A DNA stretch of 64,000 nucleotides from Diadema setosum (Eukaryota > Echinodermata > Echinoidea > Diadematoida > Diadematidae), in assembly GCA_033980235.1 (NCBI GenBank), contig CM067069.1, positions 17,247,650 to 17,311,649 of the forward strand, written 5' to 3'. Positions 1 to 10,989 of the stretch are shown here, one piece after another; position 1 is the stretch's first letter, and every line of letters starts with the position of its first letter. A model generated the notes under the pieces. That model saw only the letters and a list, made by a program, of their open reading frames with translations, was not told the DNA's origin and did not search any database. A program made the position numbers and the translations under genes.

Positions 1-1080
1 CTCTACATATCTCTTATCATGAGTTTTGAGCTATAATTATCATAATATGCAGGGATGAGCGTTATTATACTGTTTTCTATGAAAAATAATGCTTATGTTG
101 CAATAACGGTCCAAATACGTGCATGTACTTTCTCACATGATTTGATTGGCTATAATTAAATATACACTAATTACGGTATCTATGAATTCAAATGAGACAT
201 TTTTCCTTTAACGTTATAAAAGATCTTTCGATTTTTTTTTCTTTGCCTGTGAATAAAATCTAAATTTGAAAGCTTATACATCACCTACATCATCCCAGAC
301 CGACTCGTTTAAAACTTTGACAATAACGGGAAACATCAAATACGAAATAGCATAAAAGATGATCCCAAACTATAGTAGAATTAAAGGAATGCAAAGTACC
401 ACATCAAATCGTTATTTCATGCAACGAATGTCTAACTATGGCTCCAAACCCTTAGTTTACTGCTCAGGCATTCAAAGATATCTAACGTGGAAAGTATTTG
501 ATGAGATTGCAAACGAAAATTAAACCAACCCAACATCATTACAAATCACGTCCTCATTCAAAAGATTTGTGCAACATAAAGCGAGAAGAATACCCTTCTC
601 CTTTTTATTTCAAAAACCTACCGAGACTCGTCGAACGCGCCGGATACTTGTGACGTCATTGACAGCAAAATCAGACTATGTCTTCTAGATAATGCACAGG
701 TTCAAAGGTATTTTCTGTCTTTTCAAACTCTTTTCAAATAGATAGCAAAATTCCATGTCTCTCATGAACTTGCCCACCCCCGAACACTTCGACAAAAGTC
801 ATTGTCAGCATTCGCTTGGCCTTGCTATATTATGCATTCAGCCGCACCGCGCCACGCCAGTTGGTTTGCTATTCATTTACATTCACCATTGTCATACGGG
901 TTTTTCAAACTCGAAAATGTAACTGCCCTTGCACTCTGAAGTCTTAAACAAACCTTTCTAGTGGTGCAGTGGTAAAAACAGCTCTTTCTTCCACCTTTCC
1001 TTTCGAAGAATATCACAATTAGTCCCAAGTAATTCAATATCTTCTTTTTCCTGCTAGCTGTTAAAAGAGTCCGGTTAGTT
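1..1080. other. AT-rich intergenic sequence, no gene seen
   Basis: I see no coding exon, RNA gene or repeat boundary that I can support. Frames on both strands are closed by frequent stops and there is no convincing splice-bounded open stretch. Confidence 0.5.
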
Positions 1081-1440
1081 TAAAGGGTAAGGCTAGTAAC
1101 TGATCAGTGGGAATCAGTGGAAATGCTGGGAGATGATTGTTCCAATCCTTATGGGATTCATTCAAGAGTTCATTGTATATCTATTGTTGTGTGAAAATGA
1201 TTTGCTTCAGAATGGTCTCATATTCAAGTAGTGTGCAGTTTAATGCTTCCAGGTTAGCGTCCCTGGTCAGTGACGGAGCATTAATCTGCACATTACTTGA
1301 TTATGAGACCGTTCTGAAGCAAATCATTTTCACACAATAGATATACAATGAACTCTTGAATGAATCCCATAAGGATTGGAACAATCATCTCCCAGCATTT
1401 CCACTAATACCCACTGATCTGTTACTAGCCTTGACTTTAC
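1081..1440. repeat. Long hairpin (palindromic) element
   Basis: The left arm (about 1081-1240) reappears as its reverse complement at about 1288-1440, for example GGCTAGTAACTGATCAG against CTGATCTGTTACTAGCC, with a ~45-base loop. The arms are near-identical over ~155 bp. The left end sits next to TTTAAAGG. The left arm and loop occur again at 25,643-25,843, so this is a dispersed element and not a local accident. No coding is expected; open frames here are by-products. It is probably a foldback-type MITE, family unknown. Confidence 0.8.
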
Positions 1441-3330
1441 GGAAGTGAAACTATTCAATGCCTCTTCTCCGACTCAATTGAATGTATCGTTTTGCAGAAT
1501 TTGCGGGTTTTGCTTTGGTCTGACTTGCGGGCAGTGAAACTATATTCTACCCAAGTACTCATGATCCAAGGATTATGCTCCCAATAGGGATATCTGCAAT
1601 CGAACCCCTGTTAGAATACCTGAAAAAAAATATAGAGATTGCACACATACCAGCTGCAAGTTGTGCCAAAAGGCACACGACCAAGATGCTGTTTGCAGAC
1701 AGCATGTTCGGTGGGGACTACAGACAATCCCTGAGGAAGCTCGGATGTTCTCCGCAATTAAGAGTAGTCTCCGAATACGCAATCTCTCGCCCACTGGTAC
1801 CAATCGGAGTGTCGACCTACCGAGGGGCCGATTCCAGTTGCGGACAAAGCAGAGCATTTGCTGTTTCATTTATAGGAGTACAGATCACACCCTAACAGAA
1901 AGTTTTGTGGAATAGTCCATTATTCTATGGGTAATAGTTTTGCTTTCTTCATGCGAGACACGTAAGCTAGCGTTGTTGGTGATTATTCTGTGCGGGGTAG
2001 TGTTTTAAAAGTCATATCAATCTTTATCTCAGTGATAATTACTTCGAATGCGTCCTTGTAAACAGGTTTACTCTACGTTTGGACATAATGGCGTACATGA
2101 ATCAACGGTTTTTTCGGACCCCTCATTGAGTGGGTTGGAAAGGTCCAAGTTGTGACGTTACTGTATTTACAATCGTGCCAGGACAGGTCTCCTAGCCTCG
2201 ACACTTGACCCACGCTCAAGTGGCGTAGTCTTTGTTTCAAGAATTCAAGACCAGACTTATTTTTTGTTATCATAAAATCGGTACAAGCTGTATCCAGAAC
2301 TAAGATGTTCATATTTCTTAGTATAAGTACAAAAGGGGGCGACTTGCGATGTTCACAGCGTTTGCAAAGACTCTTTTATCCTGATTGTCTTGATTAGATG
2401 TTGTTCAGCTCCTGCTATTAATTACTGCAACTTATTGAAAACTACACACTATACGAATAGGGTGATATTCACGGTGAAGGATTGAATAATAAAAGAAGGA
2501 GAAAAAACAGCCTAATCATCATTTATGGCTCACTGCACTCCCTTATAATGATTTCACACCATGCATGTGATTCGCATGCATACAAATAGGAATCAACGAG
2601 GAATTCTTTCGAACGAAAGACAGTAACATTCAGAAATGTTTATATTTTCCGGCTCACCCGTTCCGTTTTCAGGTTGACTTGCTCATTGTATGAACTCTCG
2701 TGTAAACACCAAAATCGTAGAATTAAGTGTGGAAATTATATTCAGGTCTGTACTTATGCACAACACTTCCAGCTTTTGGCACATGCCTAAAGCGATTAGC
2801 CTTATTGTAGCCAACGTATTCATCAGCAGTGGAATTAGAAGAGGTGGCCATTAAAAAGTGAAAAGGAAAGTTTCTCACAACATAGATCTGTGGATTTAGC
2901 GAATTCAGAAAGATCAGATAAACACTAAGTGGAAAAAGAACGATTGGAATTCAATCTTTTCCCCTAGAATGGAATAGAAGCGGAATGATTTCAAGAAAAC
3001 ATAAATGACTTTCAGACAAAAAGCAAGAAATACTATTCCATAAAGCATTTGACATAGTTCCTCTCAGGTGCCTCTAGAAGGAATGACAGTTTATTTGGCT
3101 TTATCTTATGAACCGGTAAAGTAGTAAGTTTGATTGTTGTAGAAAAAAAATTAATGAAGATCTGGGTTATTATAAGTAGAATTTCAAATATTGTTTTACC
3201 ATGTGCTGTGACATCATAAATGGTTGATGGCGACGTAATGAAGTTAACCACATCATTTTTGAAACTTTTGAAAAGAAAGACGAAACCTCGAATTTGGGGT
3301 GGTTCACTCGTAACTTTCAGCTATTTGTGA
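1441..3330. other. Intergenic sequence, no supported gene
   Basis: An open stretch at 1573-1895 is open on both strands and of more balanced composition than its surroundings. It matches no family I know, and I see no acceptor/donor pair that would make it an exon. The rest is AT-rich with nothing identifiable. Confidence 0.4.
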
Positions 3331-3344
3331 ATCCACACTCAATT

Positions 3345-3446
3345 GTTGTTTGTGTGTGTGTGTGTGTTTTTTTTTTTTTTGTGTGTTTTGTTTAGTTTGG
3401 ATGTTTTGTTTTGTTTTGTTTTGGTTTTTTTTTTTGGGGGGGGGGA
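3345..3446. repeat. (TG)n and T/G-rich low complexity
   Basis: A short TG run at about 3347-3366 is followed by T runs, a TTTTG-type series and a G tract. Simple-sequence DNA. Confidence 0.8.
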
Positions 3447-3449
3447 GAG

Positions 3450-3780
3450 TTTACAGTTTGTTATCCCGAATGTTCGTTAATGTAAAAATTAAAAAAAAAT
3501 AATTCCGAAGATTAGTTAGTAGTCACTGTCCATGTGTTTTCGGATTAGAAAGCAAATTTTTATTAACCAAACCGTAGCTCGGAATAACACACCTTGTATA
3601 GGTTTTCGGATTAACAAACCTTCGGAATAACGAATCTTACCCCCAAGAATAAAGAACTTTATTTCATTTTGGGAATTACAAACCTTTTCTAGCTATTTTT
3701 TCTAGCTAGAATTTTTGTGTTTCGGAGTAACTGACCGTATTTCATTTTCGGATTACCCTCGGAATAACGAACATATCACC
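3450..3780. repeat. Degenerate TTCGGAATAACGAA-type dispersed repeat
   Basis: Variants of CGGAATAACGAA and TTCGGATTA recur about seven times in both orientations. Related motifs (ATTCCGAAGGTTC, CGTTATTCCGG) occur in the foldback interior near 15,460-15,520 and 16,140-16,200, so this is one dispersed family. Confidence 0.6.
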
Positions 3781-5230
3781 AGTTTTGGAAAATTCTTACT
3801 TTGGATTTGAGATGAAGAGGTCAAAGAGAAAAGTGTTCTTTTCAGTAGCTAGATATGAAACCACACGTTGAGTGATGCACCTTAATAGGATGAAATGAAC
3901 GTTGGTAAACAAAGAAAGAGCTAAGTTATATGGACTCAACAATGAAAATGTGATCAAAAATGGTATCAAAATTAGTAGGGGTTGTGAAGTTTTAAAGTGT
4001 TGTTATGAATATGCGAATGACTGAACTTAGGATGTCCTCACCTTACTAATTTCCATAGAACAAGTAAATGAAAAACCATTCCATTTTTCTTCCTTAAAGG
4101 GAGTATACATAATTCTCTTCCTGGCTGAATAACTTCAAAATGGTAACCAGTCAATATTTCATGATTTGAGAGCAGGGCAAATTGTGAGGCTGTTATCATC
4201 GATATTATCGACTTCTTATTTGCATATCTATATTGGGTGTTCAAAAGTGTTTGTGAAAATTAGCAAAACTTATAATTTCAAAATTTTCTTAATTTTTAGC
4301 TGATTTTGATCAAACTTTTCAGATTGTTGAATACCTGGTGGTTGTAACATTTTACTCTTTCTTTTCAAACTATGACTTATATCCGGTCCCCCTTTAAATC
4401 CATTGAGTCCTCATTCAAATCATTTCTCCTTTGAATATACACTAATTCGAATCTAAATACTTAGTACAAGAAAAATACATATCGGCCTCCATATTCATAT
4501 CTCACTCCAACCTTGCAAAATCTAGCATACAGAGTCTAGGAGAAAGCCTACGTAGCTTATAACCCCACCCCAATCGATCAGCTGTGAGCCCTTTCGAAGG
4601 TTACTCTTGAGGTAAGGAAAAAGTCAGGAAAAGCACCCTGGCATATTGATTCTAACATGCGTGTCCTTTTGGTGTCATATTATGGATAATCTCTTTTTGT
4701 TGTTGTTTTCCTATTGATACTTCTTTCGGCACAGGTGAAAACGGATGACGTTTTTATACTGTTCTCGTTTTTTTTTTTTATATGTGAACCGGATCAAGTA
4801 GCGCAGATGAATTAAACAGATAACCGCAAATAAATTCTAAAACCAGGAAGAGATATCGGTATATCACTATCTGACACAAACAGAAGATAGGCCTATCAGT
4901 AACAACTTTAAAGTAAACAACAGAAAAGAGAAAGTAGAATACGCACACTCAGAATTGATCAAATAGGTAGAGAACCATTATTGTTTCTTTCTGTAACCAT
5001 TCCAGCAACTTCCAGGTAAACAAAACATTCCTTCGTACATCAGGCAGTCTAATAATAATCACCTGCAATTAGCTTATTCGTGATTATAAGCACAAAATAT
5101 ATGGAAGTTTAGTTATTTATATGGGTGGGCCCCTACTATCAAATTTATCTCTTAATACAACACTATGGAAAAGCTCAGGATGTTTGTGTCAATTCGCAAT
5201 TATATAAGGCCAAGTAAAAAAAGAAAGTAG
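3781..5230. other. Intergenic sequence, no supported gene
   Basis: AT-rich, with a T tract near 4770. I see no exon-like stretch and no repeat boundary. Confidence 0.4.
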
Positions 5231-5395
5231 TTTCTCGTCCGGGTTTTTTGAGCAAGGCGATGAGGGAGGTCCTTACTATTTGATATCTTACTATTTTTTC
5301 GAGGATTGTCAAAATGAAAGTAATATGTGTTTCTCGTCCGGTAATTCTGAGAAAAGTAACGAGAGAGGGCTTTACTATTTTCTATATCCAATTTA
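5231..5395. repeat. Short imperfect tandem duplication
   Basis: Two copies begin TTTCTCGTCCGG (5231 and 5331) and continue through a similar GAGGGAGG/GAGAGAGG and TTTACTATTT core, a period of about 100 bp. Only two copies are visible. Confidence 0.6.
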
Positions 5396-5975
5396 TGAAA
5401 TGAATATCACTCTGTTAAGTGGTAGCTGTGTTATGAGAGACCAGGTCCCAAGTGTATGTCTTGCCTGCACTCTCAAACATTTTCAAACAAATAGATATAT
5501 GTACCATACTTGAAATGAAACTTCATGCATGCAGAAATACATTTGCTTTTTCTTTCCATTACAGATGTCAAGGGAAAATGACCATCTTAATACTGGTATT
5601 TAGTGTTGTAATGGCATTTCTGATACCAGTGTACTTGCAATTCTGATGTATTGTGCTATTAATTGAAACAGGTATAAAACATGTCTTTCAACAAATGTAC
5701 GACTGAAATAAATTCCATTATATTCAAAACACTGCTTTATTTATTATTGTGTTTGTGACATTTTGTGTCCACACAGCTGGTACAGTGTATGTATAATTAT
5801 GCATTTCTTCACAGTACAATTGTAGCACCTTCAACTGGAAACTGGCTTGTACAATTGCAGATGGATGTCAAAATGATACAATTTATGGCATTATAGCAAA
5901 CAAAGATGTTTCTTCATGTTCTAAAAAGACGTTTGATAATCACTCATCATTTGGATGATGATTGTACAAGTGGAA
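5396..5975. other. Intergenic sequence, no supported gene
   Basis: Short open stretches only. One (5452-5646) has a hydrophobic end but no splice or start context that I would rely on. Confidence 0.4.
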
Positions 5976-6042
5976 ACTCGATATAACGAGATGGTCGGGA
6001 CCGAGTCGTGTTCCTCGTTATATCCGATATCTCGTTATATCA
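5976..6042. repeat. ATAACGAG dispersed repeat fragment
   Basis: The stretch contains CGATATAACGAGAT, then TCGTTATATCCGATAT and CTCGTTATATC, giving inverted ATATAACGAG elements within 70 bp. From general familiarity this motif is a common dispersed repeat in marine invertebrate DNA; I could not search for it. Confidence 0.5.
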
Positions 6043-7119
6043 GTATAGGCATAAAAGAAGGCATAACATAAAGACATTAATTTGCACACGTGGGACTACC
6101 CATCATCTTTCAATCAATACTGATAACTTGCTAATGTGTGTGAGGTAATTACTCACCTTTATGGGTAAGAAGATGTTTTTTCGCCAATGAAATCCGATAT
6201 CATGTGCACGAATGTTTTTCTTATCAATTGTAGAATAGATGTTTGAATTTGTAAATCTACATAACTTGCGATTGTGTGAAGATTGTCTGTGGATTGGTAT
6301 GTGGTTATGGTATGGGTGTTGTGTGTGGAAAGCTTGAATATGGTCTGCACAATGCTGTTTGTGTGTGACACATTCTGTATGTACATTATGACTGCATGTG
6401 TGTGTGTATATTGGGAATTCCCTACGTAGAAAGCCAATCACAGCATCAGATTGCCTCACACTTGCTAAATGTCATGATGATGTCAAGTATACGGCCGTCC
6501 CACCACATTTTCTGCATGTATCAGTGCGCACACACACCAACGGCGTAAATCCGTACTGAGGAGTGGGGGGATGACTGGCGATAGTCACCATCACCACGAT
6601 TACAAGCCCATAACGGGACCGGCGCAGCCCTGGGGGGGGGGGGGGGGGGGGAAGCTTGCCCCCCCCCCCCCCACACACACACACACACTTTACAGGGATC
6701 AAATGTCCCACTCTTTTCCATGCAAAGTGGGAGGGAAGTGGCAGCAAAAATATGACGACTTTTTGTTCTTGTTTTTGTTTTTTTGTTTTTCCTTGTCAGT
6801 CAGACCTTAAAAGTATGAAGACTTTTTTGTTGTTGTTTCTCTTGTCTTTTGATGTTCTTTCTTCTTGACTGACAGGCGATTTTGCCCCCCCCCCTTTCAA
6901 AAACGTAGCGCAGCCCTGAATAATACCCAAATAAATTCAATAAAATGCTAATAAGGATATCCATTTCTTGAATAACGTAGTAGATATTTTCCTGTAGCTA
7001 TTAATAAATTTTATTCTTCAATTTTCTTGATTTAAGTCACTAAAGCAATCATCACAGAAGCATCGTTCCGTTTTAATGATGGGGGTAGGGAGGGACTTTG
7101 AGTTTGAATATCTGTGTGA
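6043..7119. other. Intergenic sequence with poly-G, poly-C and CA tracts
   Basis: A long G run at about 6631-6651 is followed by AAGCTTG, a C run and a (CA)n run to about 6688. A further C run lies near 6885. GCGCAGCCCTG occurs before the first tract (about 6622) and again near 6907, suggesting two pieces of one G-rich dispersed repeat. No gene seen. Confidence 0.6.
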
Positions 7120-7490
7120 GGGAGCGGAGCGGCCTAGCGGGGGGAGGGTGTGGGAGGGGGGTATCCCCCTCCCACACGAGGAAAATTTGGCATTTTCAGA
7201 CCTCAAATTCAGCGATCTGGTGCACACTTTTGGTGAAATTTGGAATTTTTTCCTATAAAAAACAAGTAAGAAAAAGAAATATTCATAGATAATTGAATGA
7301 GTACATCGTGGTATTTCAGCTCTTGCTCCGCCTGTGCGACATCACTGTGAAGGCCTAAATAGTGGGGCCTATCACCGGCGTAGCCAGGATTTGATCTTAG
7401 GGGGAGCGATTAGATGCGAAGGAGCGATGCGAGCGAGGGGGGAGGGTGTGGGAGGGGGGTTTCCCCCTCCCACGGTGAGAACTTTTTGCA
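7120..7490. repeat. Two copies of a G-rich dispersed repeat
   Basis: GGAGGGTGTGGGAGGGGGG followed by TCCCCCTCCCAC occurs at about 7143-7177 and 7440-7474. The second copy is preceded by CCGGCGTAGCCAGGATT and GCGATGCGAGCGAGG. GGCGTAGCCAGG resembles the terminal GGCGTATCTAGGG of the hAT-like element at 9245, so these are probably end fragments of related elements. Confidence 0.6.
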
Positions 7491-7689
7491 TATTGATGTT
7501 GTAAATGTTGCAATTTGATTCATTTTCTTTTTTTGTGTGTGTGTGTTCTATCGACTTGAAACAGTCCATGATGTTTAAGGTAGCAGTACATTTTATGTAG
7601 ATTATTATTGAACAATTTTGCCTATAAAATGGTATCATTTAGAGAAACTTCTTGTCTTAATTCTTACACTGAAGACCATAAACGCGATC

Positions 7690-8800
7690 ATGAATTTTGA
7701 CATTGTACAGTCCAAAAGCGGCCGTTTGTAGCTATTTTGTTTCGCTTTGGAAATTAAGGGGGCGCACCAGGCGCATTTTCTGGCAATTTAATACTGGCAG
7801 CAACATCAGGAGAATGACATAACGATTAACTGCGAGCGAGCGAAGCGAGCGAGCTTGAAAATTTTGACATTTTACAGTCCGAAAACTGCCGTTTGTAGCT
7901 ACATTTTTTCGCTTTGAAAATTAAGGGGGGGGCACCGGGCGCAACTGCTGGCAATTACCCGGCAGCAACATCAGGAGAATAGCATAGCGATTAAATGCGA
8001 GCGAGCGAAGCAAGCGAGCTTGAAAATTTTGACATTGTACAGTCCCAAAACGGCAGTTTGTAGCTATATTTTTTTCGCTTAGGAAATTAAGCGGGGGGGG
8101 GGGGGGTGGGGGCGCACCGGGCGGAACTGCTGACAATTACTGGCAGCAACATCAGGAGAATGACCTAACGATTAAATGCGAGCGAGCTTGAAAATTTTGA
8201 CATTGTACAGTCCCAAAACGGCAGTTTGTAGCTATATTTTTTCGCTTACGAAATTAAGCGGGGGGGGGGGGGGGCGCACCAGGCGGAACTGCTGACAATT
8301 ACTGGCAGCAACATCAGGAGAATGACCTAACGATTAAATGCGAGCGAGCTTGAAAATTTTGACATTTCACAGTCCAAAAACTGCCGTTTGTAGCTATATC
8401 TTTTTCGCTTTGAAAAATAAGGGGGGGGCGCACCGAGTGCAACTGCTGGTAATTACCCGGCAGCAACATCAGGAGAATGGCATGACGATTAAGTGCGAGC
8501 GAGCGAAGCAAGCGAGCCTGAAAATTTTGACATTTTACAATCCAAAAACTGCCGTTTGTAGCTGTACTTTTTTCGCTTAGGAAATTAAGGGGGTGGGGCG
8601 CACCGGGCGCAACTGCTGGCAATTACTGGCAGCAACATCAGGAGAATGACATAACGATTAAATGCGAGCAGGGAGGTGTTTCTCTTCCCACCTCCCTGAT
8701 GCGAGCGAGCTTGACAATTTTGACATCTTACAGTCCCCAAACTGCCGTTTGTAGCTATATTTTTTTTTTCGCTTTGAAAAAATAAGGGGGGGGGGGGCTG
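7690..8800. repeat. ~165-bp tandem array, about seven units
   Basis: The anchor AATTTTGACAT followed by ACAGTCC recurs at about 7693, 7858, 8024, 8190, 8352, 8522 and 8712, a period of about 162-170 bp with the last unit ~190. Each unit carries TGCCGTTTGTAGCTA, a TTCGCTT stretch, a G run, GCAACATCAGGAGAATG and GCGAGCGAGC. The last unit contains a small hairpin insertion with GGGAGGTG and CACCTCCC near 8672-8698. G-run length is the most variable part between units. Confidence 0.85.
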
Positions 8801-9236
8801 AACCATTAATCTAAAGCAATGTTCATTAGATTAAAGGAGGTACTTGCATAAATTATGGCAAAATATGGGAATCGACACCCGTTCATTTTGGTTTTTTTTC
8901 TGGAGGCAAACGAATTATACTAACTGAGAAAATATGAGCCAATATGGAGAGGGTAAATGCGTTGCAATTCCTACGACTGAAACTCGTACAAGGCTGTTAA
9001 CGAACTCGTTTGTTATCTAGATCTTGTTGGGTAACTCATGCGGAGCTCGACGTGAGTCGTATCGCGCTCGGCATGGTGCACTCGTTCACGCCTACGTCCA
9101 TGGCCCTACAGACTGTGTTGCATCAAGGAGGTGGGAAGAGCACCTCCCTGGTTGAATGCAGCTGGTTGCCATCTGGTAGTGTGGCTACGATAGTAGTTCA
9201 ACATCCGAAGCATGCATTACGGTCGATATTGCTTTA
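8801..9236. other. Sequence between repeat array and hAT-like element
   Basis: No recognisable gene. A short hairpin, GGAGGTG paired with CACCTCC, lies at about 9128-9150 and resembles the one in the last unit of the upstream array, so the two regions share a small mobile or foldback motif. Confidence 0.4.
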
Positions 9237-9244
9237 CATGCATT

Positions 9245-10248
9245 CAGTGGCGTATCTAGGGAAAACGGCGCCCGGGGCAAGCGAGAAAATTGCGCCCTTA
9301 ATTTCTGAAAAAGTGTTCAACCCCAAACCCATCCCGGTAGGGACTTTAAAGAAAGTCCATATGATATGCTTTTTCAAGAACTTAAAAGGGGTCATTTTGA
9401 GGGTGATTGAAATGTAATGAATTTCGATAAATTTTGGCGAGCGAGCGCAGCGAGCAAGCCGAAAATTTTTGTATTACAGCTTACAAAAATTGAATTCTTG
9501 TCATTTTTTGCTTATTAAATCTTACAATTTTAATCAAGATATAGTGACGGCCTTATAGATAACGATTTATACCAACAAACTGAGGACTTGGAAAAAATAC
9601 TCTAAATTAGTACGAGCGAGTGAGCCGAAATTGTATATTTCCGCGTCATCATTACGTTTTGTTCTTATCTTGTTTGATTTGTTTTTTTTTGCGCCCCCCC
9701 CCCCCGTATGTTCGAAACCGTTGGCGCCTTCTTTTAAACCAATTGGCGATCCCTTCAGAACGAAAGAAATTGCAGCCGAAGCTTATATTTTCGCTGAAAT
9801 ATTTTGCCTGCTAAATATAAAATGACAGGTGTGAACACAATAGACATTGTCATTTTGTCCGCGTCATCATCACGTTTTGTTCTTACCTTCTTTTTTTATA
9901 TAAATTTTGGCGAGCGAGCGCAGCGAGCGAGCAGAAAATTTTTGTATTTCAGTTTACAGAACATGGAATTCTTGTGTGAACGCAATGAAAATTGTCATTT
10001 TGTCCGCGTCATCATCATGTTTTGTTTTTATCTTCTTTGAAATGGTTTTCTGCCCAGCCCCCCCCCCCCCCCCACCATTCCCCCCCCCCCCCCTTCCGGG
10101 CGAGTTTCTTCTTCTTCTTCTTCTTCTTCTGTTATTTTTTTTTTTATTTTTTTCTTCTTCTTCTTCGTTGTTTTTTTTTTTGCGCCTCCAAGGAGTGGCG
10201 CCCGGGGCACGTGCCCCCCTTGCCCCCCCTCCCCCAGATACGCCACTG
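9245..10248. mobile_element. Non-autonomous hAT-like DNA transposon, 1004 bp
   Basis: The ends are inverted repeats: CAGTGGCGTATCTAGGG on the left and CCCAGATACGCCACTG on the right. Both sides carry the same 8-bp sequence CATGCATT (9237-9244 and 10,249-10,256), a target-site duplication of the length known for hAT elements. The interior holds three degenerate GCGAGCGAGCGCAGCGAGC stretches (about 9437, 9610, 9910), poly-C runs and a (TTC)n run, and no transposase. GGCGCCCGGGGCA lies near each end (about 9270 and 10,197). Assignment to hAT rests on duplication length and general TIR form. Confidence 0.8.
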
Positions 10249-10256
10249 CATGCATT

Positions 10257-10932
10257 GGTGTGCGAGAGAAGTACACGAGCGCTGCTAGCACTGTTCAGCA
10301 GTATATGTTCTCGTCACGAGGCGGGCGTGCGAACGTCATGGCTCATGCATTACAGTATGTAGACTATAACCTAGGTGGGGATGCAGCTGGTCTGATGCGA
10401 CGAGACTACGAACAGTGGATGCGCGCGAATACACCGCCTATGATCCAGTTGTTTGTCGTTGTTTTGTTATTTTTTTTTAATCGGTGGCAGTCTTCTTATG
10501 CGAAAAAAACAACAAAAAACTGCCACCGATCGTGGCGCCTAGCGGACGCGGTAGATGCGTCCACTGTTCGTAGTCTCGCCGCATCAGATGTATCGCTTGG
10601 CAAAGACAATTATCTCGCTGCATCATACGTTTAGCTGAACAGCAAATTACAAAAACAATAACTGCTTTCTCCGCCTAGATTATAGGCTATGCAATAATCC
10701 ATCCTGCTGAAATCAATATCAACACATTTCTTTTTGTTTGTTTGTTTTTTGTTCCTACATCTTTTTCTTGGGAGAATTTCAGGGGGGGATATTTGTACAG
10801 GCCATCCCCCCCTCCTTCAAAAGTGGGGGGATATATCCCCCCCATCCCCCCCCCCCCCGGGATTTACGCCCATGACACACACACACACACATACACGTAC
10901 AACCTGCGGTGCTAGCTGTAGAGTACGGAAGC
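10257..10932. repeat. Imperfect palindrome and simple-sequence tracts
   Basis: TGATGCGACGAGACTACGAA (10,393-10,412) with the adjoining CAGTGGATGC is matched inverted by GCGTCCACTGTTCGTAGTCT and the following CGCCGCATCA (10,556-10,585). Inside lies a second stem, ATCGGTGGCAGT near 10,479 against CTGCCACCGAT near 10,521. Open frames across this block are therefore explained by palindromic DNA. G, C and CA tracts run from 10,785 to 10,890. Confidence 0.6.
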
Positions 10933-10989
10933 TTAAAAGTGCCAACCAGATGACGAGATAAGAAGACGAGAAGACCGGTTTAATACCGA

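Noticed and set aside
1573..1915. Overlapping open frames on both strands (84-106 codons)
   Set aside because: Open in several frames at once, no recognisable domain and no supporting splice sites.
10028..10362. Pro/Phe- and Lys/Glu-rich ORFs
   Set aside because: Translation of poly-C and (TTC)n tracts within the hAT-like element.
9010..10634. Open frames flanking and entering the hAT-like element
   Set aside because: The frames cross transposon boundaries and palindromes, so they do not represent a gene.
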